From positions 1 through 5,968 of the forward strand of contig JAHFDX010000257.1 in NCBI GenBank assembly GCA_023248785.1: DNA of 5,968 nucleotides, in the 5' to 3' direction. The DNA is from Myxococcales bacterium (GTDB taxonomy: Bacteria; Myxococcota_A; Polyangia; Polyangiales; Polyangiaceae). Position 1 is the first letter of the stretch. Every line of letters starts with the position of its first letter. This document shows, piece by piece, positions 1 to 5,623 of the stretch. A program made the translations under genes and the position numbers. Below the pieces are notes generated by a model. The model did no database searches, was not told the origin of the DNA, and worked only from the letters and a program-made list of their open reading frames with translations.

Positions 1-1564
1 TCGTCGTCCCGCCTAAGATCGTTGAGTCGGTGACGGTCACCTCATGAAGGTACTCGCCGAGCACAACATTGAGCGCCATCCATTCCGGATAGACAATGAA
101 ATGCGTGGGTAATGTCTCTGGACGTTCACGATACAAGCGCTCGTAATGCTCGAAGCGCGACGCGGGACCCGCCACCCAATACGACGCTTCCTTATCGGTG
201 GTGAGACCAACAATGTCGAACGTCTTTCTGTTCGAATAATATGCGATGGCCCCGGTGTCGTTTACGCCAACGCGCGCGGACGGCTCAAGGTGACCGCGCG
301 CCCACTTCCCAAGTGCTACATGCTGGCGAGCAATTCCGCTCGCCGATTGAGCCACATCGTCAATCACCCAATCGAGTTTCGCGCCGAGAGATCCAACAAA
401 CACACCCGCAAGCGCCGTCGAAATCCAGCGCGCTTTATTTGTAACATGCGCGAGCACATCCGAGACTGCCCACGCAAGAGTAACAAGCGCAAGGAGCCAT
501 CCGGTTGCGAACGGCCAAAGGTAACGGAGCCGGTTCCAAAGGAACGAGTAATACGTGCACGGAAGGCACATCATTGCCGCGAGAAGCAGAATGCCAAACG
601 CACGAACGGGTGTACGCGCACGCCACCCGGCATAAATTACCGTTGCAAGCGCAATGACAAGCAGAGCTGTAGCGCCTTTTGGAATGAACTCGGCCGACCA
701 CACTTCGCCGTTGAGCAGGGTGCCAAAGAACACCTTAACGTTGCCCTCTACCGTCGATACGAGCGCACCACCGACGTAGTAGGGGTTACCGATAAGCCAC
801 TTGACCGTCGCCGTGCTCGAGCGCGTTTGGCCGGTGATCAAGTAAAGCACTATGGGCGTTACGAATGGCGCTGCGGCGGGCAACAACGCCCACGCCCGCC
901 CGAGGCGAGTTCGTCGCGGAAAGAGCGCGACAACCCCCGTCAAGAATAGGGCAAAAAGGGCACCTTCCGGCCGCATCAGCGCGCAAGCGAACGCAAGAAC
1001 GACAAGCTCGATGTAGCGACCTCGACGCTCCCTTGTGCGTTCGTTCTCACTCCATTCGCTGACACGACGCAGCGCCCGGGCGAGGAGATACGCAAAGGGA
1101 ACGACTTCCATCCCGCTTGCTGCACACCACAAAAAACCGCCAAACGACAGCACGAGAACGGAAGCCATCCACCCGAGCGCTGCGTCCGTGATCTTCCTTG
1201 CGATTTCTTTCGCTTCCCACGCAAGACCCGCGAGCGCTGCATACGAAAGGATCCACGCGGGCCAGAGGATTGCGTCACCTCGAAAGCCCACAGCATAAAA
1301 CGGCGCAAGCATCGCGGGCCACAGCAAGCTTGTGCCCCCGCTCGTCATGGGCTCGCCAACCTGGTAACGGAACGGGTGCCCTTCCGCGATCGCGCGCGCA
1401 TATTGGAAATGGATGTACGCGTCGTCGAGGGTCGCCGCGGCAAAGCCCACCTTTGCAAAGACTGAACGAAGCGTGATGCGCGCGAGCACGATGACCGCAA
1501 CGACAAGGAACGCAGGTCCCAACCAGCGCTTCCATCCACTGTTCTTTACCGCATCCGAATCCAC
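1..1564 (-). CDS. GT-C-like polytopic membrane glycosyltransferase (3' end beyond left edge)
   Basis: Reading the minus strand from position 1564 gives 521 open codons with no stop before the left edge, so the C-terminus is missing. The first in-frame start after the upstream stop (1577-1579) is GTG at 1564, with AGGA about 10 nt upstream. About ten hydrophobic segments are visible, the first at residues 14-32. Residues 47-51 read LDDAY, followed by YARAIAEG-P and GEPMTSGGTSLLWP (70-83). This Asp-Asp motif in the first outer loop, then G-TS-LW, is typical of GT-C enzymes that use polyprenyl-phosphate sugar donors. MRPEG (197-201) and a late soluble segment VGVNDTGAIAYYS (432-444) followed by FDIVGLT (449-455) also recur in bacterial members of this group. 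By family knowledge it would transfer a sugar on the periplasmic face of the inner membrane; donor and acceptor cannot be read from sequence. It is divergent from trmB and has no same-strand partner in view. The family call is fairly secure, the substrate unknown. Confidence 0.8.
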   Translation of the reverse strand, partial: MDSDAVKNSGWKRWLGPAFLVVAVIVLARITLRSVFAKVGFAAATLDDAYIHFQYARAIAEGHPFRYQVGEPMTSGGTSLLWPAMLAPFYAVGFRGDAILWPAWILSYAALAGLAWEAKEIARKITDAALGWMASVLVLSFGGFLWCAASGMEVVPFAYLLARALRRVSEWSENERTRERRGRYIELVVLAFACALMRPEGALFALFLTGVVALFPRRTRLGRAWALLPAAAPFVTPIVLYLITGQTRSSTATVKWLIGNPYYVGGALVSTVEGNVKVFFGTLLNGEVWSAEFIPKGATALLVIALATVIYAGWRARTPVRAFGILLLAAMMCLPCTYYSFLWNRLRYLWPFATGWLLALVTLAWAVSDVLAHVTNKARWISTALAGVFVGSLGAKLDWVIDDVAQSASGIARQHVALGKWARGHLEPSARVGVNDTGAIAYYSNRKTFDIVGLTTDKEASYWVAGPASRFEHYERLYRERPETLPTHFIVYPEWMALNVVLGEYLHEVTVTDSTILGGTT

Positions 1565-1640
1565 AGGATTTCGGTCCTAAGGTAAACGATGACACCTTCT
1601 CTTGCCATCAAGCACGACGTCGCGCATATGCAGCAAGCGC
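1565..1640. promoter_or_regulatory. Divergent intergenic region between GT-C gene and trmB
   Basis: This gap must hold the start signals for both neighbours if each is transcribed alone. I find no convincing -35/-10 pair on either strand. A weak inverted repeat (AAGGT at 1579-1583, ACCTT at 1594-1598) lies near the middle. Two near-copies of GCGCAT-GCAGC, the first with an extra AT, flank the trmB start. The region shrinks to 37 bp if trmB starts at TTG 1602. The promoter assignment is by position only. Confidence 0.3.
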
Positions 1641-2288
1641 ATGCAGCCGCCCCTCAAGAAATCGCGTCCGTACGACGACGCGCCCCGAATTCCCTCCCCA
1701 GTTACCGAAGGCGAGCACATCGCACTAACAGCACTCGTCTCCGGGAATTGGTTCGAGGTCGAAATCGGCCCGGGACGCGGTGGGTTTTTGCTCGAGCGTG
1801 CGGAGGCGGCGAAAGAAGCCGCACTCATCGGTCTGGAAATTCGACGGAAATGGGCAACCCTCGTTGATCGGCGGCTTGAAAAGGCGGGATATGCGAAGCG
1901 CGCACGCGTGTTTGCAGAGGACGCAAAATTTGCCCTGACCAAACTTGGCCCAGACGACAGCGTCCGCGTGGTCTACCTGCATTTTCCGGATCCATGGTGG
2001 AAAAAGCGGCATCAAAAGCGCCTGGTGATGGGCGCCACAGTGCTCGATGAGATCCACAGACTTCTTAGTCCAAGTGGAGAGCTTTATGTTCAAACCGACG
2101 TCGAAGAGCGCGCGCACCACTACGAATCACTTCTCTCCCAGGATACGCGCTTCGTCGCCGCAGGGGACGAAGTCAAGTCGCCATGGATGGCCGAAAATCC
2201 ATACGGTGCACGTAGCCCTCGAGAACATCGCGCCATTGCCGATGGACTTCCTATATTTCGGTTGCGTTACCGCAAACGAATCACCTGA
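1641..2288 (+). CDS. trmB: tRNA (guanine-N7-)-methyltransferase TrmB
   Basis: This is a 215-residue SAM-dependent methyltransferase that makes m7G, normally at position 46 in the variable loop of tRNAs, in the cytoplasm. The SAM-binding motif I is EIGPGRGGFLLERA (residues 41-54), followed by the acidic strand-2 end GLEIRRK (64-70) and AEDA (92-95). The family signature FPDPWWKKRHQKR (115-127) is intact, and a TD pair follows at 152-153. The C-terminal substrate-recognition motif, usually T-x-[FY]-E, reads SPRE here (192-195): the Glu is kept but Ser replaces Thr. Length is close to that of bacterial TrmB. ATG 1641 is chosen because it gives the normal short basic N-terminus before the fold. 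An in-frame TTG at 1602 would add 13 residues and is the upstream limit, because a stop lies at 1590-1592. Neither start has a good Shine-Dalgarno sequence. The gene overlaps the kinase gene tail to tail by 22 bp. The function is secure; the start is not. Confidence 0.93.
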   Translation: MQPPLKKSRPYDDAPRIPSPVTEGEHIALTALVSGNWFEVEIGPGRGGFLLERAEAAKEAALIGLEIRRKWATLVDRRLEKAGYAKRARVFAEDAKFALTKLGPDDSVRVVYLHFPDPWWKKRHQKRLVMGATVLDEIHRLLSPSGELYVQTDVEERAHHYESLLSQDTRFVAAGDEVKSPWMAENPYGARSPREHRAIADGLPIFRLRYRKRIT

Positions 2289-3802
2289 GGGGCTACTTCC
2301 ATTTCGCGAAGCTCTCCGGCAACCATAGACAACTCGCGCGCTTGGCTGTGTCCGTCCGCAAAGAGCACGACGACCCGGTGATTCGTATCTGGTGCGAGCT
2401 CGAGAACGTCGCCCTTGGGCGTGGCCTTGCCATCAAGAAAGACCGCAGCGGGTCGTACACCCGGATAGGACAGAAGTAACGTCCCCGCGGTTGGCACTGC
2501 AACGATATGGGAGAGCGAGGACACGCGCGCTGCGTGCAACGACGTTGGAGCGGCCTTGATGCCCAACGCGACTCCGGCCGCGAGTGCAGTCGCAATCATT
2601 CCAACAACGACAGCTCTCTTGGCTACATGACTTGAACGAACTTCGTTCACGGGCTCGTCCGTCACGTCACGCACGTCACGAATCACTGGGCGCACGGTGC
2701 TCATGCTTGGCAGGCTTGCACGATCTTCGAAAAGCTCTACGCACTCGGGCGCTCCTATGCGGACGCCAAACGCATGCAGACGTTCATGCAAACGCACTTC
2801 GTCACCAGCCAGACGCGAGCCTAAAACCGTCCGAACCCATGCACGGAAGGACTCGCGCGAGATATCGATCCCCTGGCGATGCGCGAACGCTTCGAGGTCT
2901 TCGCGCAACAAGCCTGCAGACGAGTACCGCTCGTGACGATCGCGCGCGATCGCCCTCATGACGATGGCCTCAAGCTCCAGGTCGTAGTCCGGGCGTACAC
3001 TCGAGGGAGTTGGATACGGAAGCTCACAAATGCGGCGCAACGTCTCAAAGTCAGAGCTCGCTTTGAACAAGCGACGCCCCGTCGTCATCTCGAAGAGCAT
3101 CACGCCGGTTGCAAACAAGTCGGTGCGATGATCGAGAACCTCGCCGCGTGCTTGCTCGGGCGACATATAAGGAAGCTTGCCCTTGAGTTGACCGCTGCGC
3201 GTGATCTCGGGCGAGCCTGAGAGAAGACACGTCGCAATTCCGAAATCGACAATCTTGGCGACGCCTTCCGCGCTCACCACCACGTTTTGCGGCGATATGT
3301 CGCGATGCACGATCCCAAGCGGCGCACCTGTCGCGTCACATTTCGCGTGCGCGTACGCAAGACCATCACAAACATCGATGAGAAGCCGCAGTGCACACCC
3401 AAGTGGGATCTCGCCATGCTCGCCATTTCTTGCGGCGCGCACCAACGTGCGGACGTCGGCCCCCACCACGTGCTCCATCACGAGAAAATACTCTGTGTTC
3501 TCCCGATCGAAGGCGAACATGCGCGCGATGTGCGGATGGTCGAGTTCAGACGCAATTCGCGCCTCGCGCGCAAGCATGTCCACGAACGCGGGCGAATCTG
3601 CAAGGGCGGGGAGCACTCGCTTCACCGCCACGAACACACCACAGTGACTTGGGAGTTTCGGATCAATCGGACGCGCGACGAAGACCTCCGCCATCCCTCC
3701 CACCGCAATTCGATCGAGAAGAACGTACCTTCCGAATACTCGGGGTAAGCTTGCTACGTCGTTCGACACTTGCCCCGATAATTTCTCGGCCGTCGTTGCC
3801 AT
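2267..3802 (-). CDS. Membrane-anchored Ser/Thr protein kinase with PEGA-like C-terminal domain
   Basis: This is a 511-residue Hanks-type (PknB-like) kinase. The catalytic domain spans roughly residues 25-300: glycine-rich loop around IAVGGMAEVF (32-41), VAVK lysine (K61), helix-C glutamate in AREAR (E80), HRD (166-168) with N173, DFG (186-188), an activation segment with TRSGQLKGK, MSPEQ (213-217) and the helix-F Asp in HRTDLF (D228). All catalytic residues are present, so an active enzyme is expected. A cytoplasmic linker follows, including RDVRDVTDE, then one membrane helix (about 395-416). The last 95 residues contain G-LLLSYP, AVFLDGKATPKG and a late beta-rich stretch, which resembles a diverged PEGA domain outside the membrane. 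The catalytic-loop wording HRD-I-SPQN is typical of myxobacterial kinases. ATG 3802 is chosen because GAGGGGA lies 6 nt upstream; ATG 3817 and TTG 3838 are in frame but less well supported. The substrate and the ligand of the outer domain are unknown. It overlaps trmB by 22 bp and is divergent from the phosphoesterase. Confidence 0.92.
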   Translation of the reverse strand: MATTAEKLSGQVSNDVASLPRVFGRYVLLDRIAVGGMAEVFVARPIDPKLPSHCGVFVAVKRVLPALADSPAFVDMLAREARIASELDHPHIARMFAFDRENTEYFLVMEHVVGADVRTLVRAARNGEHGEIPLGCALRLLIDVCDGLAYAHAKCDATGAPLGIVHRDISPQNVVVSAEGVAKIVDFGIATCLLSGSPEITRSGQLKGKLPYMSPEQARGEVLDHRTDLFATGVMLFEMTTGRRLFKASSDFETLRRICELPYPTPSSVRPDYDLELEAIVMRAIARDRHERYSSAGLLREDLEAFAHRQGIDISRESFRAWVRTVLGSRLAGDEVRLHERLHAFGVRIGAPECVELFEDRASLPSMSTVRPVIRDVRDVTDEPVNEVRSSHVAKRAVVVGMIATALAAGVALGIKAAPTSLHAARVSSLSHIVAVPTAGTLLLSYPGVRPAAVFLDGKATPKGDVLELAPDTNHRVVVLFADGHSQARELSMVAGELREMEVAPQVIRLR

Positions 3803-3870
3803 TGCGTTTCCCCTCATAAGCTCGCCGCCTCGGGACAAAACGCTACGGTGGTGCCGGAAACTTCGTCAAT
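3803..3870. promoter_or_regulatory. Divergent intergenic region between kinase and phosphoesterase
   Basis: These 68 bp separate the two divergent start codons; the gap becomes 116 bp if the phosphoesterase starts at ATG 3919. The only clear element is the kinase Shine-Dalgarno sequence. I could not find a credible promoter pair or operator palindrome on either strand, so this is a call by position only. Confidence 0.3.
3809..3815 (-). promoter_or_regulatory. Ribosome binding site fixing the kinase start
   Basis: On the minus strand the bases read GAGGGGA, with a 6-nt spacer before ATG 3802. It overlaps the upstream in-frame ATG at 3817, which would place this purine-rich run inside the coding region. 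This argues for the shorter protein starting M-A-T-T-A-E-K. Confidence 0.7.
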
Positions 3871-5268
3871 ATGGTGAACTTCACTTCCATGCCCCTACTA
3901 AACGCAATTGCAGGTTCGATGCGTCGTCATGGGATCGCATTCGTCACCGCAGGATGCTTATTTATTGAGCCCGCCGAGGACGCCCACGCGCAACCCCTTG
4001 CAAAAAGCGCGATTTTTGCACGTGGACCATGGTCGCTTGATGTAAGCGACACGCGCGCATCCGTCCGCGTGGAGCTAAATGTCTCTTCCGCCGCACAAAT
4101 TGACGTGCGTGATCGCGAAGGTCAGCTGACGCGCACTTTGAAGGCGTCGCCGAGCACTTTTCACACGTTCGAGATCACGGGTCTCAGCGCAGAGCGCGAG
4201 CACACATACGAGATCAAAGTTGGCTCCGAATCTACGAGCGGCCGCTTCATGACTGCGCCGACTCCTGATGGCAATCAAACGTTTTCATTTCTTCTGTACG
4301 GGGACAACCGCACCGATCACGCCGCACACGAAGCCGTCGTAAGCAGCATGGTGCCACGACCCGGTGCTTTCTTGATTCACACCGGAGACTTCGTCGTCGA
4401 CGGCGGGACACCCTCGGAATGGGACAAGTTTTTTCGCATTGAAGATTCATTGCTTCGTACACGTGCAATTTTTTCGTGCGTCGGCAATCACGAGCTCTTC
4501 GGGGACGCCGGAGATACGTACGTGCGACTATTCGGCCCAACGCATACAACCGGTGTTCCGCGCCTCTACTCCACGATGCGTTGGAGTCATGCGCGTTTCT
4601 TCCTACTCAACGCCTTCGACGCGGCCGGCGATGGACGCGCGTGGCTCGAGCGAGAACTCGAACAGGCGGATCACGAGCAGGGCCTTCGCTGGCGATTTGT
4701 GGTCATTCACCAAGGGCCCTACTCCTCAGGGCCGCATGGTGGCAGCCACGCGATGGTCCGCAACGGACTCGTCACACTTTTTCGGCGCCACAAGATCGAC
4801 GCAATCTTGAGCGGTCACGACCATTTGTATGAGCGTGGGCTCGCCAACGATCTTCGATACGTCGTGACCGGCGGCGGAGGCGCTCCGCTCTATCCGATCA
4901 AACATCGCCTCGAATCGACACGCAAAGTGGAATCGACCCGTCATTTCATCGAAGTCTCGGTGACCAGCGATCACGTAACGATGAACGTCCAACGAGTTGA
5001 CGGAACCCTGCTGGAAACCTGTGGATTCGGAAAGGAACCGGGATGGGATTGCGATCCGAAGGTGGCCGCAACGCCCCCTGTCGCGCCGAGCACCGCCCCA
5101 AGCACCACGCCGAGCCATCGAGGGTGCGTGTCGTGCGCAATCGTTGAAACGAATCTGGGGCGCCCCCATACAATGGTGGTTGCAGCAGTCGGGCTGGGTC
5201 TTTTTCTGGCACGAAGGTACAAAAAACGAAACGCGGCCCACGCCAAGGTCGAGCCGCGTTTGCGTTAG
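3871..5268 (+). CDS. Exported Fn3/metallophosphoesterase (purple-acid-phosphatase-like) with MYXO-CTERM-like tail
   Basis: The full frame codes for 465 residues. A signal peptide is clear at residues 17-40 (MRRHG, a hydrophobic run, then cleavage after AHA). This makes ATG 3919, with AGG a few bases upstream, at least as likely a start as ATG 3871; the outer start is listed. TAGC at 26-29 is a poor lipobox. Residues 50-128 form an Fn3-like beta domain, as in the N-terminus of purple acid phosphatases. The calcineurin-like fold follows with YGDNR (D145), HTGDF (D173), GNHE (205-208), VVIH (H280) and GHDH (315-318), so a two-metal phosphohydrolase site is present. The Tyr of the plant/animal GDxxY motif is absent (GDFVV here). 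A Pro/Thr/Ser linker (401-415) leads to RGCVSC, a short hydrophobic segment and RRYKKR. Phosphomonoester or phosphodiester hydrolysis outside the inner membrane is inferred; the substrate is unknown. It is divergent from the kinase gene and convergent with the DUF465 gene, 17 bp away. Confidence 0.9.
   Translation: MVNFTSMPLLNAIAGSMRRHGIAFVTAGCLFIEPAEDAHAQPLAKSAIFARGPWSLDVSDTRASVRVELNVSSAAQIDVRDREGQLTRTLKASPSTFHTFEITGLSAEREHTYEIKVGSESTSGRFMTAPTPDGNQTFSFLLYGDNRTDHAAHEAVVSSMVPRPGAFLIHTGDFVVDGGTPSEWDKFFRIEDSLLRTRAIFSCVGNHELFGDAGDTYVRLFGPTHTTGVPRLYSTMRWSHARFFLLNAFDAAGDGRAWLERELEQADHEQGLRWRFVVIHQGPYSSGPHGGSHAMVRNGLVTLFRRHKIDAILSGHDHLYERGLANDLRYVVTGGGGAPLYPIKHRLESTRKVESTRHFIEVSVTSDHVTMNVQRVDGTLLETCGFGKEPGWDCDPKVAATPPVAPSTAPSTTPSHRGCVSCAIVETNLGRPHTMVVAAVGLGLFLARRYKKRNAAHAKVEPRLR
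5122..5229 (+). other. MYXO-CTERM-like C-terminal sorting signal (within the phosphoesterase)
   Basis: Residues 418-453 of the phosphoesterase run Gly-Cys-Val-Ser-Cys, about a dozen polar residues, a short hydrophobic stretch MVVAAVGLGLFLA (435-447) and the basic cluster RRYKKR (448-453). This order, placed after a Pro/Thr-rich linker, matches the architecture of MYXO-CTERM tails, in which an invariant Cys is processed by a myxosortase and the protein is exposed at the cell surface. It departs from the usual form by having a longer Cys-to-helix gap and 12 residues after the basic cluster. A plain C-terminal membrane anchor is the alternative. Confidence 0.6.
5221..5261 (-). terminator. Rho-independent terminator of the DUF465-like gene
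   Basis: A perfect 9-bp inverted repeat pairs AAACGCGGC (5229-5237) with GCCGCGTTT (5253-5261) across a 15-nt loop. Read on the minus strand, the stem is followed by CG and then six T (5226-5221), the arrangement of an intrinsic terminator. It lies 24 nt beyond the stop codon of the minus-strand small gene. On the plus strand the A-run precedes the stem and only three T follow it, so it should act in one direction. The whole element is inside the last codons of the convergent phosphoesterase gene. Confidence 0.8.
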
Positions 5269-5285
5269 ATATTTAACTCACACAA

Positions 5286-5474
5286 TCACGAAAGGCGTCG
5301 CGTAATTGACAGCGCCAGGAGTCTGTCTTTGACCCAGAGCCGCCTTTTCTTCAGCTGGGCCGCGTGCAGCTGCTCACGTGGTGACAGGATACGACCTCGA
5401 CGCTGAATACGCTCAATCTCACGCTCGAGCCATACGGTTTGCTTCTCGAGATCGTGTTTCGTGATTGGCTTCAT
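5286..5474 (-). CDS. Small DUF465/YdcH-like protein
   Basis: This is a 62-residue, strongly basic, predicted all-helical protein. Residues 8-27 (DLEKQTVWLEREIERIQRRG) form a heptad-like helix. A short turn with SPRE (31-34) follows, then a second helix with LKKRRLWVKDRL (41-52). The pair of helices and the second-helix pattern LKK-KL-LKD are the hallmark of the DUF465 (YdcH) family, which usually has a helical hairpin of about 60-80 residues and no known biochemical role. ATG 5474 is chosen because a full AAGGAGGT lies 6 nt upstream; the in-frame ATG 5497+46 (5543) would add 23 residues without a ribosome site. The gene is alone on its strand, has its own terminator and is divergent from a lipoprotein gene. 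The family match is by motif recognition only. Confidence 0.75.
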   Translation of the reverse strand: MKPITKHDLEKQTVWLEREIERIQRRGRILSPREQLHAAQLKKRRLWVKDRLLALSITRRLS

Positions 5475-5480
5475 GCGATA

Positions 5481-5488
5481 ACCTCCTT
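5481..5488 (-). promoter_or_regulatory. Perfect Shine-Dalgarno sequence of the DUF465-like gene
   Basis: On the minus strand AAGGAGGT, complementary to the 16S rRNA 3' end over eight bases, precedes ATG 5474 by 6 nt. It is the strongest ribosome site in the window and decides the start of the small protein. It suggests high translation. Confidence 0.85.
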
Positions 5489-5614
5489 CGGTTGCTTCGA
5501 AGAACGCGCGAGCCAGCGCCCTAACCTCGAGCGCTTTCCTCATTCGTAGTTTGCAACATCCGGTTGTCCCGTCTCATTCCAGGCGCGACAACTTCCGCCT
5601 TCCTCAAACGTCAG

Positions 5615-5620
5615 AAGGAA
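5615..5620 (+). promoter_or_regulatory. Ribosome binding site of the TPR lipoprotein gene
   Basis: AAGGAA precedes ATG 5624 by three bases measured from its end (about five from the GG core). The spacing is a little short but usable, and no better start exists in this frame ahead of the signal sequence. Confidence 0.6.
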
Positions 5621-5623
5621 CAG

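Larger units (their letters stand above)
5475..5623. promoter_or_regulatory. Divergent intergenic region between DUF465-like gene and lipoprotein gene
   Basis: These 149 bp hold the start signals for two divergent genes. Both ribosome sites are clear. I see no confident -35/-10 pair. A short palindrome CAAC-ATCCG-GTTG lies at about 5553-5565 near the middle, and TTCCT (5600-5604) can pair with AGGAA (5616-5620) at the lipoprotein ribosome site; both are too short to call as operators or hairpins. Confidence 0.35.

Noticed and set aside
146..949. 267-codon plus-strand open frame
   Set aside because: It lies opposite the GT-C gene. The product is dominated by Arg, Lys, Pro and Cys with no hydrophobic core or motif, while the minus-strand frame gives a coherent membrane protein with known motifs.
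976..1595. Minus-strand open frames inside the GT-C gene (110 and 106 codons)
   Set aside because: They are out-of-frame shadows rich in Cys and Arg; the long minus frame through the same DNA has clear membrane helices and family motifs.
3201..3819. Three plus-strand open frames opposite the kinase domain
   Set aside because: The kinase catalytic motifs lie on the other strand in exactly this stretch; these products show no fold-like pattern.
4726..5246. Minus-strand open frames opposite the phosphoesterase C-terminal half
   Set aside because: They lie under GHDH and the sorting tail of the real gene and have low-complexity, motif-free products.
2267..5268. Kinase and phosphoesterase as a kinase/phosphatase signalling pair
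   Set aside because: The phosphoesterase is an exported calcineurin-like enzyme, while the kinase domain is cytoplasmic. It is not a PP2C-type partner, and the genes are divergent. Adjacency alone does not support a functional pair.
5475..5543. N-terminal extension of the DUF465-like protein from ATG 5543
   Set aside because: No ribosome site precedes it, and the perfect Shine-Dalgarno sequence would be inside the coding region; the family domain begins after ATG 5474.
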